A stretch of 64,000 nucleotides of DNA from Anaerolineae bacterium (GCA_025055175.1 JANWYT010000003.1:124001-188000); one strand, 5' to 3'; positions 41,658-51,253 are shown, counted from the first letter of the stretch. Numbers and translations are program-made. Notes: generated by a model not told the origin, from the letters alone.

Positions 41658-44153
41658 ATGCACACTCTGCGTCACCTCTTTCAGCCGCGCCGCGCCCTCA
41701 AGCGCAGCGTGCAGAACGTCCAAGATTTCTTCACACGCGGCGATTTTTGGGCGATGCTGTTGGCGCTGATTGTGCTGCTCGCACCGTCTATGGCCCTGAT
41801 CGCCAGCGGCTGGGCGCTTGATCCCGTCCTGCTGCTGGGCGCCAGCGCCCTGGGCGTGGTCTGCAACACACTGCTGGCGCGCAGTCGCTACGATGATCTG
41901 TTCGCTTTCCTGGCCAGCTGCTTGCTGGCGTTGGGATCGTTGTGGTTGTTGGCCGCGCTCAGCTTGCGCACCAACCTGCCCAATGCTCTGACCCAGGTTA
42001 TTGAACGCCTGTCTACCTGGCTTCTGGATGCCTTCACTGGCGGGATCAGCCAAGACAACCTAGCCTTCAGCGTGCTGGTGGGCGGGCTGTTCTGGATTTT
42101 GGCCTATAACGCCGTCTGGCACATCTTCCGCTTGGAGCGCGCTTGGCGCGCTGCCTTGCCCAGCGCCGCCTTGTTGGCCCTGGCGGTCATCCTGTACGAA
42201 GGCGAAGCTCCATTGGATGGCTACGTGCTGGCCTTCGCGCTGGCGGTGCTGCTGCTGCTGGTGCGCTCTAACATAGAAGCGCGCCAATGGGCCTGGTACA
42301 GCGATGGCTTCCGTATCCCGCCTAGTCTGCGCCCCCAAGTGATGAAGGCAGGCGCGCTGCTGGCTCTGATCCTGGTCAGCGCCGCCTGGCTCATCCCCAG
42401 CAACAACTTGCGCGAACGCCTGGACGCCTTCCAAGAATTTCTGCGCTCTGATCCCATCCAAGCTCTGATGGAGCTGGCCAACCGCCTACTGACGCCCATC
42501 GAAGCTGATGGCCCGCCCAGCACCGACTACTACAGCGGCGACTCGCTCAACCTGGGCGGCGCAATCCGCCTGGGCGATCAGCCTATCTTCTTCGTAGAAG
42601 CTCCGCGCACGAGCCGCTACTTCTGGCGCGCGCGCGTCTTCGAGCGCTACGATCAGGGAAGATGGTCGCCCTCGGCCACTTGGCGCGTCACCGATAGCAG
42701 CCCGCCGCTAGACATCCTGATCGATGCAGAGATCATCGGAGCAGAGCGCGTGGCCATCACGCAAACCTTCGTCATCGCCTCTGGCGGACTGCGCTTGTTC
42801 CACGCCGCTGCCATTCCCACTCGCTTCGACCAGGGTGGCAGGATCGACATCACGCGCACCAACGAAAGCTTGGGCGACGCTTCGCCGATGAATGTCTCCG
42901 TCGTGCGGCCACTGCGCGTGCTGGAGCGCGGCAGCCGCTATCAGGCCCTCAGCCAAGTGAGCCGCGCCACCCCTCAGCAACTCCGCGAGGCCACTGGGCC
43001 AGACCCAGCTTGGGTGACCAATCCCAATGCCCTGCTGGGGACGGCTATCAGCCCGCGCATTATCGAATTAGCTAAGCAGATCGTGGCCCAGGCCAACGCC
43101 AGCACGCGCTACGACGCCGCCAAAGCCATCGAAACCTGGCTCAGGCGCAACATCGTCTACAATGAGGCCATCCCCAATCCGCCCGCCAACTTGGATCGGA
43201 TCGACTGGTTTTTGTTTGAGTTGCGCCAGGGCTACTGCACCTACTATGCGACGGCAATGGTGCTTATGCTGCGCAGCCTGGGCATACCTTCCCGCATGGT
43301 GGCTGGCTTCGCCGAGGGCGAGTGGGACGCCAGCTTGGGGCGCTACGTCGTGCGTGAACGCGACGCCCATACCTGGGTAGAGGTCTATTTCCCTGGCTAC
43401 GGCTGGATTGAATTCGAGCCGACGGCCGCTCAGCGTCCCCTGACTGACGAGACTGGCGACGTTGTCCTGCCTCCCGACGCCGAGCCGCAACAACCTCTCG
43501 TGCCGCCTAGCCCGACGCCGACCTTCACGCCTTCGCCTAGCCCGACGCCGCTGCCTTCGCCGACGCCGCCCGATTCCAGCCCATCGCCGCCCGATTCTGG
43601 CCAGCCGCCGCCTTCAGACCCGCCCGCCTTCACCCCGACTCCCACGCCCACGCCGACGCCGACCGCGGTCATCGTGCCGACCGTGCCGCCGCCCTTGCAG
43701 CCTCCGCCACCGCCCGACGATAGCTTCCTAGCTTTCTTGCTGCGCGCTCTGGGCGCCGCGCTGCTGATCTTCCTCCTCTTGCTGCTGCTCATCTTGGCCC
43801 TGCTGCTGCTGTACTGGTGGTGGGAATGGCGCGGCTTTGGCGGCCTATCGCCCATCAGCCGTGCCTTTGGGCGTCTAGAGCGCTACGCTGCTCTGATTGG
43901 CTTCAAGCCGCGACCGCAGCAAACCCCAGAGGAGAAACGCCAGGATTTGGTGGCCAAGCTGCCACAGGCAGAGCAACCCATCAGCGTTATCACCCGTGCC
44001 TACAGTGAAGAACGCTACGGCCATCCTCAGCGGCGCAGAGCGGACGAAGCGAGCGAGGTGCGGGCAGAACGCGCCTGGAGCGCGGCGCGCAGCTTCATCC
44101 TGCGCCGCCGCGCCAGGCGCTTGAATCCGTTCAGGCGTCGCGATGACGACTGA
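41658..44153 (+). CDS. Transglutaminase-like membrane protein (TgpA/DUF3488-like)
   Basis: The 831-residue protein has about seven N-terminal helices (residues 30-260), an extracytoplasmic transglutaminase-like core with catalytic Cys in LRQGYCTYYATAM (about residue 526) and His in RDAHTWVEVYF (about 568). The usual Asp region appears as YGWIEFEPTA. A Pro/Thr-rich linker (PTPTPTPT) follows, then one more helix (LLIFLLLLLLILALLLLYW) and a cytoplasmic basic tail. Such proteins act as peptidases or crosslinkers at the envelope. ATG 41658 is used, and a TTG at 41646 is possible. The end overlaps the P450 gene on the other strand by 23 bases. Confidence 0.85.
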   Translation: MHTLRHLFQPRRALKRSVQNVQDFFTRGDFWAMLLALIVLLAPSMALIASGWALDPVLLLGASALGVVCNTLLARSRYDDLFAFLASCLLALGSLWLLAALSLRTNLPNALTQVIERLSTWLLDAFTGGISQDNLAFSVLVGGLFWILAYNAVWHIFRLERAWRAALPSAALLALAVILYEGEAPLDGYVLAFALAVLLLLVRSNIEARQWAWYSDGFRIPPSLRPQVMKAGALLALILVSAAWLIPSNNLRERLDAFQEFLRSDPIQALMELANRLLTPIEADGPPSTDYYSGDSLNLGGAIRLGDQPIFFVEAPRTSRYFWRARVFERYDQGRWSPSATWRVTDSSPPLDILIDAEIIGAERVAITQTFVIASGGLRLFHAAAIPTRFDQGGRIDITRTNESLGDASPMNVSVVRPLRVLERGSRYQALSQVSRATPQQLREATGPDPAWVTNPNALLGTAISPRIIELAKQIVAQANASTRYDAAKAIETWLRRNIVYNEAIPNPPANLDRIDWFLFELRQGYCTYYATAMVLMLRSLGIPSRMVAGFAEGEWDASLGRYVVRERDAHTWVEVYFPGYGWIEFEPTAAQRPLTDETGDVVLPPDAEPQQPLVPPSPTPTFTPSPSPTPLPSPTPPDSSPSPPDSGQPPPSDPPAFTPTPTPTPTPTAVIVPTVPPPLQPPPPPDDSFLAFLLRALGAALLIFLLLLLLILALLLLYWWWEWRGFGGLSPISRAFGRLERYAALIGFKPRPQQTPEEKRQDLVAKLPQAEQPISVITRAYSEERYGHPQRRRADEASEVRAERAWSAARSFILRRRARRLNPFRRRDDD

Positions 44154-45522
44154 GTACTTGCATGTGCATACCGTACCTAGGCCGCAGCGTCACCAGCGGC
44201 TCAGGCTCTACTTTTTGACTAGGATCGAGCTGCAAACGGTAACGTTGAGCCACGCTGGCCAGGATCAGCTTGGCTTCCATCATAGCGAAGCTATTGCCAA
44301 TGCAAATGCGCGGCCCACCACCGAAGGGCAGGTAGGCATGTTTGGGAATGCTAGCCTCGCGCTCTGCTGACCAGCGGTCGGGATCGAAGCGCAGTGGATC
44401 GCTGAACCAGCGCGCGTCGCGATGGATGACGTAGGGGATGACGATCAGCACGCTGCCGCGCGGCAGCGTGTAACCGCCTAGCTCAATGTCTTCGACGGCC
44501 TGCCTGCCGAAGCTCCAGGCCGGTGGATAGAGGCGCATGGATTCCTTCAAGACCTGCTCGGTGTAGACCAGATGGGGCAAGTCGTCTAGCGCAGGCTGAC
44601 GGCCTGCCAGCACGCGATCAATCTCTTCGTGCAGGCGCGCTTCCGCGTCGGGGTGCTGAGAGAGCAGGTAGAACGTCCAGGTCATGGCGTTGGCTGTGGT
44701 CTCATGGCCCGCCAAGAAGATGGTGAGCGCTTCATCGCGCACTTGCTCATCGCTCATGCCCTGGCCTTCGTCGTCCTGAGCGTGCAGGAACATCGACAGC
44801 AGGTCGCCACTGTCTTTGCCGCTGGCGCGCCGCTCGCGGATGATCTTCATGGTGAAGTCGTGCAGCGTCTCAATCGACCAACGCTTGCGCGTGCGCGACG
44901 GCGTGGGAATCCATTCAGGCAAGCGAATGAGGATTTGCGACGACTCGATGACGCTATGCAGTAGCACCTCCAGCGCTTCGCCAACGCGCCCAGAGTCCTG
45001 GCTCACGTCGGCGTCGAACAGCGTCTTGGCGACGATGTAGAGCGTGAGCTTCATCATGTCGTCGGCGACGTTGCGCACTTGGCCTGCCCGCCAGCTCTCT
45101 AGCATACGAGCGCTGTAGTCGCTCATCACCTGGGCGTAGGCGGCAATGCGCTGGGTGTGGAAGGCCGGCTGAGCCAGCTTGCGCTGCCTGCGCCAGTAGT
45201 CGCCATCGCTGATGAGCAGGCCGTTGCCCAAATATTCGCTGAGGGTAGTCTTGTAAATGATGCTTTTGTGGACTTTGTGGGCCTGCTTGACCAGGATTTG
45301 CTGTACGTCGTCAGGATGATTGATCTGGAAGCCGTACCACTTGCCGAACAAAATGCGCACGACGTCGCCGTACTCGCGGGCGTTCTCCAGCATGAAGCCC
45401 AACGGATCGCGGCGGTAGTGCAGCAGATTGCCGCCGATGAAGGCAGCGGGCTTGCCAGGGGGCAAACGCTCAGGGTCAAAAGCCGAATGAGATAGTCTGG
45501 GGGCGCTTGGGGTCGTCGTCAT
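44131..45522 (-). CDS. Cytochrome P450
   Basis: This 463-residue haem monooxygenase has the I-helix oxygen site AGHETTANAMTW, the K-helix VLKESMRLYPP (ExxR), the PERF-like FDPDRW and the haem-binding FGGGPRICIGNSFAMMEA with the thiolate cysteine. It lacks a membrane anchor and reductase domain, so it needs a separate ferredoxin or flavodoxin partner, none nearby. The CYP family cannot be fixed; the sequence looks like the bacterial CYP102/CYP110-type branch that often oxidises fatty acids or terpenoids. ATG 45522 has GGAGAG upstream. The 3' end overlaps the transglutaminase gene by 23 bases. Confidence 0.94.
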   Translation of the reverse strand: MTTTPSAPRLSHSAFDPERLPPGKPAAFIGGNLLHYRRDPLGFMLENAREYGDVVRILFGKWYGFQINHPDDVQQILVKQAHKVHKSIIYKTTLSEYLGNGLLISDGDYWRRQRKLAQPAFHTQRIAAYAQVMSDYSARMLESWRAGQVRNVADDMMKLTLYIVAKTLFDADVSQDSGRVGEALEVLLHSVIESSQILIRLPEWIPTPSRTRKRWSIETLHDFTMKIIRERRASGKDSGDLLSMFLHAQDDEGQGMSDEQVRDEALTIFLAGHETTANAMTWTFYLLSQHPDAEARLHEEIDRVLAGRQPALDDLPHLVYTEQVLKESMRLYPPAWSFGRQAVEDIELGGYTLPRGSVLIVIPYVIHRDARWFSDPLRFDPDRWSAEREASIPKHAYLPFGGGPRICIGNSFAMMEAKLILASVAQRYRLQLDPSQKVEPEPLVTLRPRYGMHMQVLSRHRDA

Positions 45523-45654
45523 GGGCAGTCTCTCTCCGCTTTTAAGCAGCTTATCAAATGACGATTCAATTATAGCGCTCCACAGCCCATCCTCGACGCT
45601 GGCAAATGCGCTTGAATCAGGTATCTTTAAGCAAACAACGAAAGAGATGAGCCT

Positions 45655-46707
45655 ATGTATTTGCGAGAATTGTCTCAGGCGGTGGGCGTCTCTGGTGATG
45701 AGGGCGCCGTGCGCGACCTCATCGTTGATGCCATCCGCGACCATGTGACCGACTTACACATCGACGCGCTGGGCAGCCTGACAGCGCGCCTGGCTGGCAC
45801 GGGCGCACAGCCGCTGCGCATTATGCTAGACGCCCACATGGACGAAGTGGGCTTCATGATTACAGGCGTTGAGTCCAACGGCTTGCTGCGCTTCACTGCC
45901 GTCGGTGGGATTGATGACCGTATTTTGCCCGCGCTGCGCGTGCTGGTGGGCAAGAAGCAAATTCCAGGCGTCATCTTGTGGGCGCCTATCCACCACAATC
46001 GCGACCAGAGCATTAAGCCGATCAAAGAGCTGCGGATCGACATTGGCGCGAGCAGCAAGAGCGCTGCCGAGGGCAAAGTGAGCTTGGGAGATCGCGTGGC
46101 CTTCGCCAGCGAATATGTGGAACTGAGCGAGACAGTAGTGCGTGGCAAGGCCTTCGATGACCGCGTGGGCTGTTCGCTGCTGATCGACGTGCTGCGCAGC
46201 GGGCCTTACCCCGTCGAAGTCTTGGTGTCCTTCACGGTGCAGGAAGAGATTGGCCTGCGCGGCGCTAAAGTCGCGGCGCAGCGCCTCCAACCAGACCTGG
46301 CCATCGCTCTAGAAGGCACGACGGCTCACGACGTTCCCAACCCCTCGGCTGATCCGGACGATCCAACCCGCCCCAACCCCGTCTGCGTCATGGGGGGTGG
46401 CCCAGCCCTCACGCTGATGGATCGCAGCCTGATCGCTCATCCGCGTCTGCTGGCCTTCCTGCGCCAGACCGCCGAAGATGTGGGCATTCCCTACCAGTAC
46501 AAGCGCGCCCTGGGCGGCGGCACGAACGCCGGCGCCATCCATCTGGCCAACGCCGGCGTGCCTTCGGCGGTCATCTCCATCCCTTGTCGCTACATCCACA
46601 GCCCCCATGCTCTGCTGAGCAAAGCCGATTACGCCGCCGCCCTGCGCCTGATCCAGGCGGCGCTGCACCGCCTCACCCCTGACGTCCTGCAGCCTGCGAG
46701 CGCATGA
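45655..46707 (+). CDS. M42 family metallo-aminopeptidase (first copy)
   Basis: The 350-residue protein has M42 metal-binding and catalytic motifs: LDAHMDEVGFM, KAFDDRVGCSLL, VQEEIGLRGAKVAA, and ALEGTTAHD with a final NAGAIHLANAGVPSAVISIPCRYIHSPH (in pieces). M42 enzymes are tetrahedral dodecamers that remove N-terminal residues from peptides. Upstream GAGATGAG lies before the ATG. It is the first of three closely spaced genes: its stop overlaps the ATG of the methyltransferase (ATGA) and a second M42 gene follows. Confidence 0.93.
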   Translation: MYLRELSQAVGVSGDEGAVRDLIVDAIRDHVTDLHIDALGSLTARLAGTGAQPLRIMLDAHMDEVGFMITGVESNGLLRFTAVGGIDDRILPALRVLVGKKQIPGVILWAPIHHNRDQSIKPIKELRIDIGASSKSAAEGKVSLGDRVAFASEYVELSETVVRGKAFDDRVGCSLLIDVLRSGPYPVEVLVSFTVQEEIGLRGAKVAAQRLQPDLAIALEGTTAHDVPNPSADPDDPTRPNPVCVMGGGPALTLMDRSLIAHPRLLAFLRQTAEDVGIPYQYKRALGGGTNAGAIHLANAGVPSAVISIPCRYIHSPHALLSKADYAAALRLIQAALHRLTPDVLQPASA

Positions 46708-47381
46708 GCATGAGCCAAAAGACGACCGAAGATCTGATCCGTCGCGCCTTTGAGACGGGCGACTTCACAGGCTGGTTTGAAGCAGTCTACGCCAGCGCCA
46801 GCGAAGGCACGATGAAGATCCCCTGGGCGCAAATGCAGCCGGCTGAGGGGCTGGTGCGCTGGGCTAGCGAAGCGCGCCCTCAAGGCGAGGGCCTATCGGC
46901 CCTGGTAGTGGGCTGCGGCCTGGGCGACGATGCCGAGTTCTTAGCGGGCTTGGGCTATGCTGTGACCGCCTTCGATGTGTCACCTTCGGCCATCGCCAGC
47001 GCTCAGAGTCGCTTCCCGCAGTCGCGAGTGCGCTACCAAGTCGCTGATCTGCTGGATTTGCCCGTCGAATGGCGACACAACTTCGACTTCGTGCTGGAAC
47101 ATCGCACCATCCAGGCGCTACCCTGGCACTTCTGCCAGCCTGCTATTGAGGCGATCAGCGCGCAAGTGCGCCACGGCGGCCAGGTGCTGGTCATCACGCA
47201 CGGCCGAGAACCCCACGAAGACAAGCGCGGCATTCCCTGGCGCTTATCCCGCGAGGAGCTGGCTCATTTTTTGGCCCAGGGCTTGCGCGAGGTGCGCTTC
47301 GACGACGTTCAAGACCCCAACGGACGGCGCGAATTCCGCGTCCTCTATCAGCGCGACGACAGCGGGCAGTACACTTCATAA
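46704..47381 (+). CDS. Class I SAM-dependent methyltransferase (TPMT-like)
   Basis: The 225-residue protein has the SAM loop ALVVGCGLGDDAEFLAGLG, FDVSPSAIASAQSRF, VADLLDLP and a DFVLEHRTIQALP motif resembling the thiopurine/TehB-like group. The substrate is unknown. ATG 46704 overlaps the M42 stop, with a second ATG two codons later. Its position between two M42 peptidase genes suggests that the three are co-expressed, but a functional link is only an inference. Confidence 0.85.
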   Translation: MSMSQKTTEDLIRRAFETGDFTGWFEAVYASASEGTMKIPWAQMQPAEGLVRWASEARPQGEGLSALVVGCGLGDDAEFLAGLGYAVTAFDVSPSAIASAQSRFPQSRVRYQVADLLDLPVEWRHNFDFVLEHRTIQALPWHFCQPAIEAISAQVRHGGQVLVITHGREPHEDKRGIPWRLSREELAHFLAQGLREVRFDDVQDPNGRREFRVLYQRDDSGQYTS

Positions 47382-47405
47382 CCTTTCACTGGACAAGGAC
47401 AACCC

Positions 47406-48404
47406 ATGTTTGAACTCATCAAGAAACTGACAGAAGCCTGGGGCCCCAGCGGCTATGAACATCAAGTGCGCGCCCTCATCACGCAGGAACTCGTCCCCTA
47501 CTGCGACAGCGATGACATGAAAGTGGATGGCCTGGGCAACTTGATCGTGCGCGTGGGCAAGGGCGGCAAGCGCGTCATGGTGGCGGCCCACATGGACGAA
47601 ATTGGCGTCATGGCCAACTACACCGAGCCAAATAGCCAGTACTTGCGCTTTGCGCCTATCGGTGGCTTGCTATGGACGACGTTGCACGGCAACCGCGTGC
47701 GTTTCGAAGATGGCACGATTGGCGTCATCGCTGCCCACGACGCCTTCGGCAAGGGGCGCACCCATGCCCCGGATGAGACGCACTTTTATATTGACGTGCA
47801 AGACGAGAACGGTATGCGCGCCCTAGAAGGTCAGCCGGCCTCCTTCTGGCGTCACGCGGAGCAGCGCGGCAGGCGCGTCATCGCCAAAGCAATGGACGAC
47901 CGCATTGGCTGCGTGGTGGCCATCGAAGCGATCAAGCGCCTGAGCAAGAAGACACCCAACAAGGTCTTCTTCGTCTTCACGGTGCAAGAAGAAGTGGGCC
48001 TGCGCGGCGCGCGCGTGGCGGCCCAGGGCATAGAGCCAGAGCTGGGGATCGCCCTAGACGTGACTGCCGTCGGCGACGAGATTAAGAACCGCCAAATGGC
48101 AGTGCGATTGGGTGGCGGCGCGGCCATCAAGCTCATGGACTCTGGCCTGATTGTGCCGCCAGCTGTGCGCGATTGGATGGTGGCGCGCGCCCAGGCCGAC
48201 GAGATTCCCTACCAACTAGAGATTCTCAGCGGCGGCTCAACCGACGCGTCAGCCATCCAGACGGCCCACAGCGGTGTGCCGAGCGGCTGCATCAGCATAC
48301 CGACGCGCTTCATCCACACCACCAGCGAGACAGTAGATATGGACGACGTGCAGGCTTGCGTCGATCTGCTGGTGGGCCTGCTCTCACGTCCGATCGACCT
48401 GTGA
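47406..48404 (+). CDS. M42 family metallo-aminopeptidase (second copy)
   Basis: The 332-residue paralogue carries VAAHMDEIGVMANY, KAMDDRIGCVVAIEA, VQEEVGLRGARVAAQ, and GGGAAIKLMDSGLI with ISIPTRFIHTTSETVDMDDVQ near the end. All expected metal ligands of M42 are visible. It differs from the first copy by lacking some loop residues and probably has a different specificity. ATG 47406 begins MFELIKKLTEAWGPSGYE, the usual M42 opening. It ends before a palindromic repeat. Confidence 0.93.
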   Translation: MFELIKKLTEAWGPSGYEHQVRALITQELVPYCDSDDMKVDGLGNLIVRVGKGGKRVMVAAHMDEIGVMANYTEPNSQYLRFAPIGGLLWTTLHGNRVRFEDGTIGVIAAHDAFGKGRTHAPDETHFYIDVQDENGMRALEGQPASFWRHAEQRGRRVIAKAMDDRIGCVVAIEAIKRLSKKTPNKVFFVFTVQEEVGLRGARVAAQGIEPELGIALDVTAVGDEIKNRQMAVRLGGGAAIKLMDSGLIVPPAVRDWMVARAQADEIPYQLEILSGGSTDASAIQTAHSGVPSGCISIPTRFIHTTSETVDMDDVQACVDLLVGLLSRPIDL

Positions 48405-48543
48405 GGCGTGCGCCGACAGCCCAACGACGCTTCCTCACTAACTCTTGCGTCATTGGACTATCGGCTTTGGGAGAGACTTCAGCTATCCCCAACAGCAGTT
48501 GTGCTTGCTCAGCCTCTTGTAGTGACGACCCTTATCCCTGACC

Positions 48544-48586
48544 CCTCTCCCCAACGAGCGCTATGCGCTCTAGAAGAGGGGAGAGG
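48544..48586. repeat. Palindromic intergenic element between convergent genes
   Basis: An outer pair CCTCTCCCC (48544-48552) / GGGGAGAGG (48578-48586) encloses an inner stem GAGCGC-TAT-GCGCTC (48556-48570). The C-rich lead-in (TATCCCTGACCCC) resembles dispersed intergenic repeats of Chloroflexota and others. It may double as a bidirectional terminator for the genes converging here, although no U-tract follows. Confidence 0.55.
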
Positions 48587-48623
48587 AGTGACGGCGAGCG
48601 GTTATCAAAGAACGTGCGCTGGC

Positions 48624-49550
48624 TCAGGCACGTTCGCCTATCATGACCGTGACTTCGGTCAGCGCGCCGGCGCGCACCATGCGCACGGCCACCGCCTTGC
48701 CAATGCGCGCGCCGCTCAGCAGGCTCAGCAGATCATCGACGTGTTCCGTCGTCTCACCGTCTACGGACAGCAAGATGTCGCCCAGCAAAATACCGCCTTG
48801 CTCTGCGGGGCTGCCTGCCTCTACCGAGACGACCAGCAAGCCTACCATTTGGCCCACCTGTTCTGCCAAAGCCTGTGGTAGTTGGGCCGATTGCACGCCC
48901 ACGCCCAAGTAGCCCTGCTTCATCTTGCCGTGCGCCAGCAAAGTCGCCACTGTGTTGCGGATGGTGGTCAAGGGGACGGCGAGACTCATCCCGCTGCCGA
49001 AGCCGCTGGTGTTCAGGCCATACACCTTGCCATCGCCTCCCAGCAGCGCGCCGCCGCTGAAGCCGGGGTACATCAGCACATCGGTCTGGATGTAGCCATC
49101 GGTCAGGACTTGGCCCATGCCGCGCCGACCACGCTTGCTGCCGCTGGCGCGGCGCTGTGGCGCGTCCACCAATGCAGAGACCGTGCCGAGCGTAGCCTGC
49201 ACAGTGCGGCCTGGGCGGGCCACCGCCAGCACCAGTTGGCCCACGCGCAGCTGATCTTCGCCGCCGAAGATGGCAGGCTGAGTGGCGGCTTCTACTTTCA
49301 ACACTGCCAAATCGTTGTTCGGATCGCGACCGACCAGGCGTGCCGCCCTTTCCGTGCCATCAGCCATGCCTACCATGATCCCTTCATCCATCTCCACTAC
49401 GTGGTGCGCGGTGACGATCACGCCGTCGGCTGACCAAACAATGCCGCTGGCGGCCTGGCGTCGCCGCGCTTCCACGCGCACTAGCGCGGGGCTGAGCGCT
49501 TCGACGGCATCGGCCATCGCGTTCGATAGTTGCTCAAACATGCTACTCAT
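48624..49550 (-). CDS. HtrA-like trypsin-type serine protease with PDZ domain, no signal peptide
   Basis: The 308-residue protein has the trypsin fold with catalytic triad contexts TAHHVV (His), NNDLAVLKV (Asp) and MYPGFSGGALL (Ser in FSGG). A PDZ domain (GILLGDILLSVDGETTEHVDDLL) follows at the C-terminus. HtrA/DegP proteases and chaperones normally act outside the cytoplasmic membrane, but no signal peptide or anchor is seen from ATG 49550 (MSSMFEQLSNAM), chosen for its GGAGAAG upstream. It may be cytosolic. Confidence 0.88.
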   Translation of the reverse strand: MSSMFEQLSNAMADAVEALSPALVRVEARRRQAASGIVWSADGVIVTAHHVVEMDEGIMVGMADGTERAARLVGRDPNNDLAVLKVEAATQPAIFGGEDQLRVGQLVLAVARPGRTVQATLGTVSALVDAPQRRASGSKRGRRGMGQVLTDGYIQTDVLMYPGFSGGALLGGDGKVYGLNTSGFGSGMSLAVPLTTIRNTVATLLAHGKMKQGYLGVGVQSAQLPQALAEQVGQMVGLLVVSVEAGSPAEQGGILLGDILLSVDGETTEHVDDLLSLLSGARIGKAVAVRMVRAGALTEVTVMIGERA

Positions 49551-49652
49551 TGTGTCTTCTCCATCCCGTGTCGTGTTGGGCAACTTCATCATGACACAGG
49601 CGCGTCGCAGCACACATCACCGTTCCTAGCAGGTCAACTCCTGCACGAATGG

Positions 49653-50714
49653 TTAGGCGACGGGCCGTTTCTCGCTGACGGGGATAGCGAAGATCATGCG
49701 CCCTGTCTCGCGGGTGATGAGCTTGGTCACCTCCACCTGGACGGTGCGATCCATGTAGTTGCGACCATTTTCGACGACGACCATCGTGCCATCGTCTAGA
49801 TAGCCGACGCCCTGCTGACTGTCGCGGCCCTCTTGGATGATGCGGATGGCGAACTGTTCGCCGGGGATGTAGACCGAGCGCACGGCGTTGGCCAGCTGAT
49901 TGATGTTGAGGATGGTCACGCCCTGTGCGTCGGCGACTTGGCCCAGGTTGTAGTCGTTGGTCATGATGGCAGCGTTCATTTGCAAAGCCAGGGCCACTAG
50001 CTTGCTGTCCACTTCGCCAATGTCGTCGTAATCGTCATCGACAATGCGCACTGGCACTTGCTCGTTGCGCTGAATCTTGCTCAGTACGTTCAAGCCGCGC
50101 CTGCCGCGATTGCGCCGCAAAGGATCGGACGAGTCGGCCACGCGGTGCAGCTCGTTCATGACGAAGCGCGGGATAATCAGCGTGCCGCCCAAGAAGCCCG
50201 TATCCAGCACGTCAGCGATTCGTCCATCGATCAGGACGCTGGTATCTAGAATGAGCTTGCGCGCGCCAGCGCTGGGCGAACGCTGGCCCAAACGCGGGAT
50301 TCGTTCGCTGAACAAGGCGGTGATCTCCGTCCAGCGTATGCTGAACAAGGTCATGCCCAAGTACGGCACGATCATCAGCAGAGCATTTGGCACAATCCAG
50401 CCCCAATCGCCAGGCAGCAGCGACAGGGGGTAGGCGCTCAGCAGGACGGCGATCAGGCCCAGCAGGCCGCCGCATCCCGTCACCAACAGCCGATCCAGCG
50501 GCATTTCTAGGGCTATGCGGCGGATAGCCCGCAGCGGACGGGTGGTGAAGTAGGGGGTGAGGATGAGGCCGAATAAGAAGCCCGTCAGACCGAAGATGAG
50601 CGCGCGGCTCTCCAGATCGAGATTGAGGAACTCCGCCAGCTGGGCGCCCAAGCGAGCGCCCAGGATGGCGAAGAGGATCATACCAATCATGCGAGCGATG
50701 AAATCTTGGGACAT
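49653..50714 (-). CDS. PIN-TRAM domain membrane protein (YacL-like)
   Basis: The 353-residue protein has four N-terminal membrane helices (residues 8-150), then a PIN nuclease-like domain with ILDTSVLIDGRIADVL, DSKLVALAL and MTNDYNL, carrying the acidic residues of the PIN active site. A C-terminal TRAM domain (GEQFAIRIIQEG...GYLDDGTMVVVENG) follows. This is the YacL/PilT-N-type family; a membrane-bound RNase role is plausible. The minus-strand TATAAT at 50753-50748 is a likely -10. ATG 50714 (MSQDFIARMIGM) starts just before the first helix. Confidence 0.88.
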   Translation of the reverse strand: MSQDFIARMIGMILFAILGARLGAQLAEFLNLDLESRALIFGLTGFLFGLILTPYFTTRPLRAIRRIALEMPLDRLLVTGCGGLLGLIAVLLSAYPLSLLPGDWGWIVPNALLMIVPYLGMTLFSIRWTEITALFSERIPRLGQRSPSAGARKLILDTSVLIDGRIADVLDTGFLGGTLIIPRFVMNELHRVADSSDPLRRNRGRRGLNVLSKIQRNEQVPVRIVDDDYDDIGEVDSKLVALALQMNAAIMTNDYNLGQVADAQGVTILNINQLANAVRSVYIPGEQFAIRIIQEGRDSQQGVGYLDDGTMVVVENGRNYMDRTVQVEVTKLITRETGRMIFAIPVSEKRPVA

Positions 50715-50797
50715 GAGGACGGCTTTCGCTACAGGATAACAGCGATCATTATAGTCCCAGTCGCCTGCAATTTCATCAGCCAAACTGAACGTTTAGC

Positions 50798-51244
50798 TTA
50801 TCCTGCCTCGTCTTTCAGGCTGTAAGCCAGGATGACCAGGGCCAGCAAGCCGCGCAGCGTCCAAGCGATGGTGCGCACCCAATTACTAGCCACTAGGGCT
50901 TCATAGCGAGCCTGGTCGAAGCCGAAGGCCAGCGCGTTGTGTAGCGGCACTTGTACCATCATCGTCATGAGCCACACTAGCCCTACCAGGCCCAGGCCGA
51001 TGAGGAGCAGCAGGCTAGGCACGCCAGGCGGCGGATCGATCAGCAACAGGAAAGCCGTCAGCGCTTCCAGCAACATAGGCAGGCCCACAATCGGCGTAAT
51101 CATCGTAACGTGCGCACTGTGGTAAGACGGGAAGGCCTCCCGTCCTACCAGGTTGAACAGGTTGTAATGCACAGCCTGGATGACCCAAATCGCGCCCATC
51201 ATGTACAGCGTAGAGGCGGTATGTCCCAGCAGGACGAGCTTCAC
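50798..51244 (-). CDS. Four-helix integral membrane protein
   Basis: The 148-residue protein has four predicted membrane helices with polar motifs inside (WVIQAVHYNLFNLVG, SYHSAHVTMITPIVGLPMLLE). The paired histidines (HYN, YHSAH) within or beside helices could bind metal or haem, but no family is firmly recognised. It begins nine bases after the sugar dehydrogenase stop in the opposite order of transcription, that is, downstream of it on the same strand, and may share its transcript. Confidence 0.7.
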   Translation of the reverse strand: MKLVLLGHTASTLYMMGAIWVIQAVHYNLFNLVGREAFPSYHSAHVTMITPIVGLPMLLEALTAFLLLIDPPPGVPSLLLLIGLGLVGLVWLMTMMVQVPLHNALAFGFDQARYEALVASNWVRTIAWTLRGLLALVILAYSLKDEAG

Positions 51245-51253
51245 GATGCGCCC

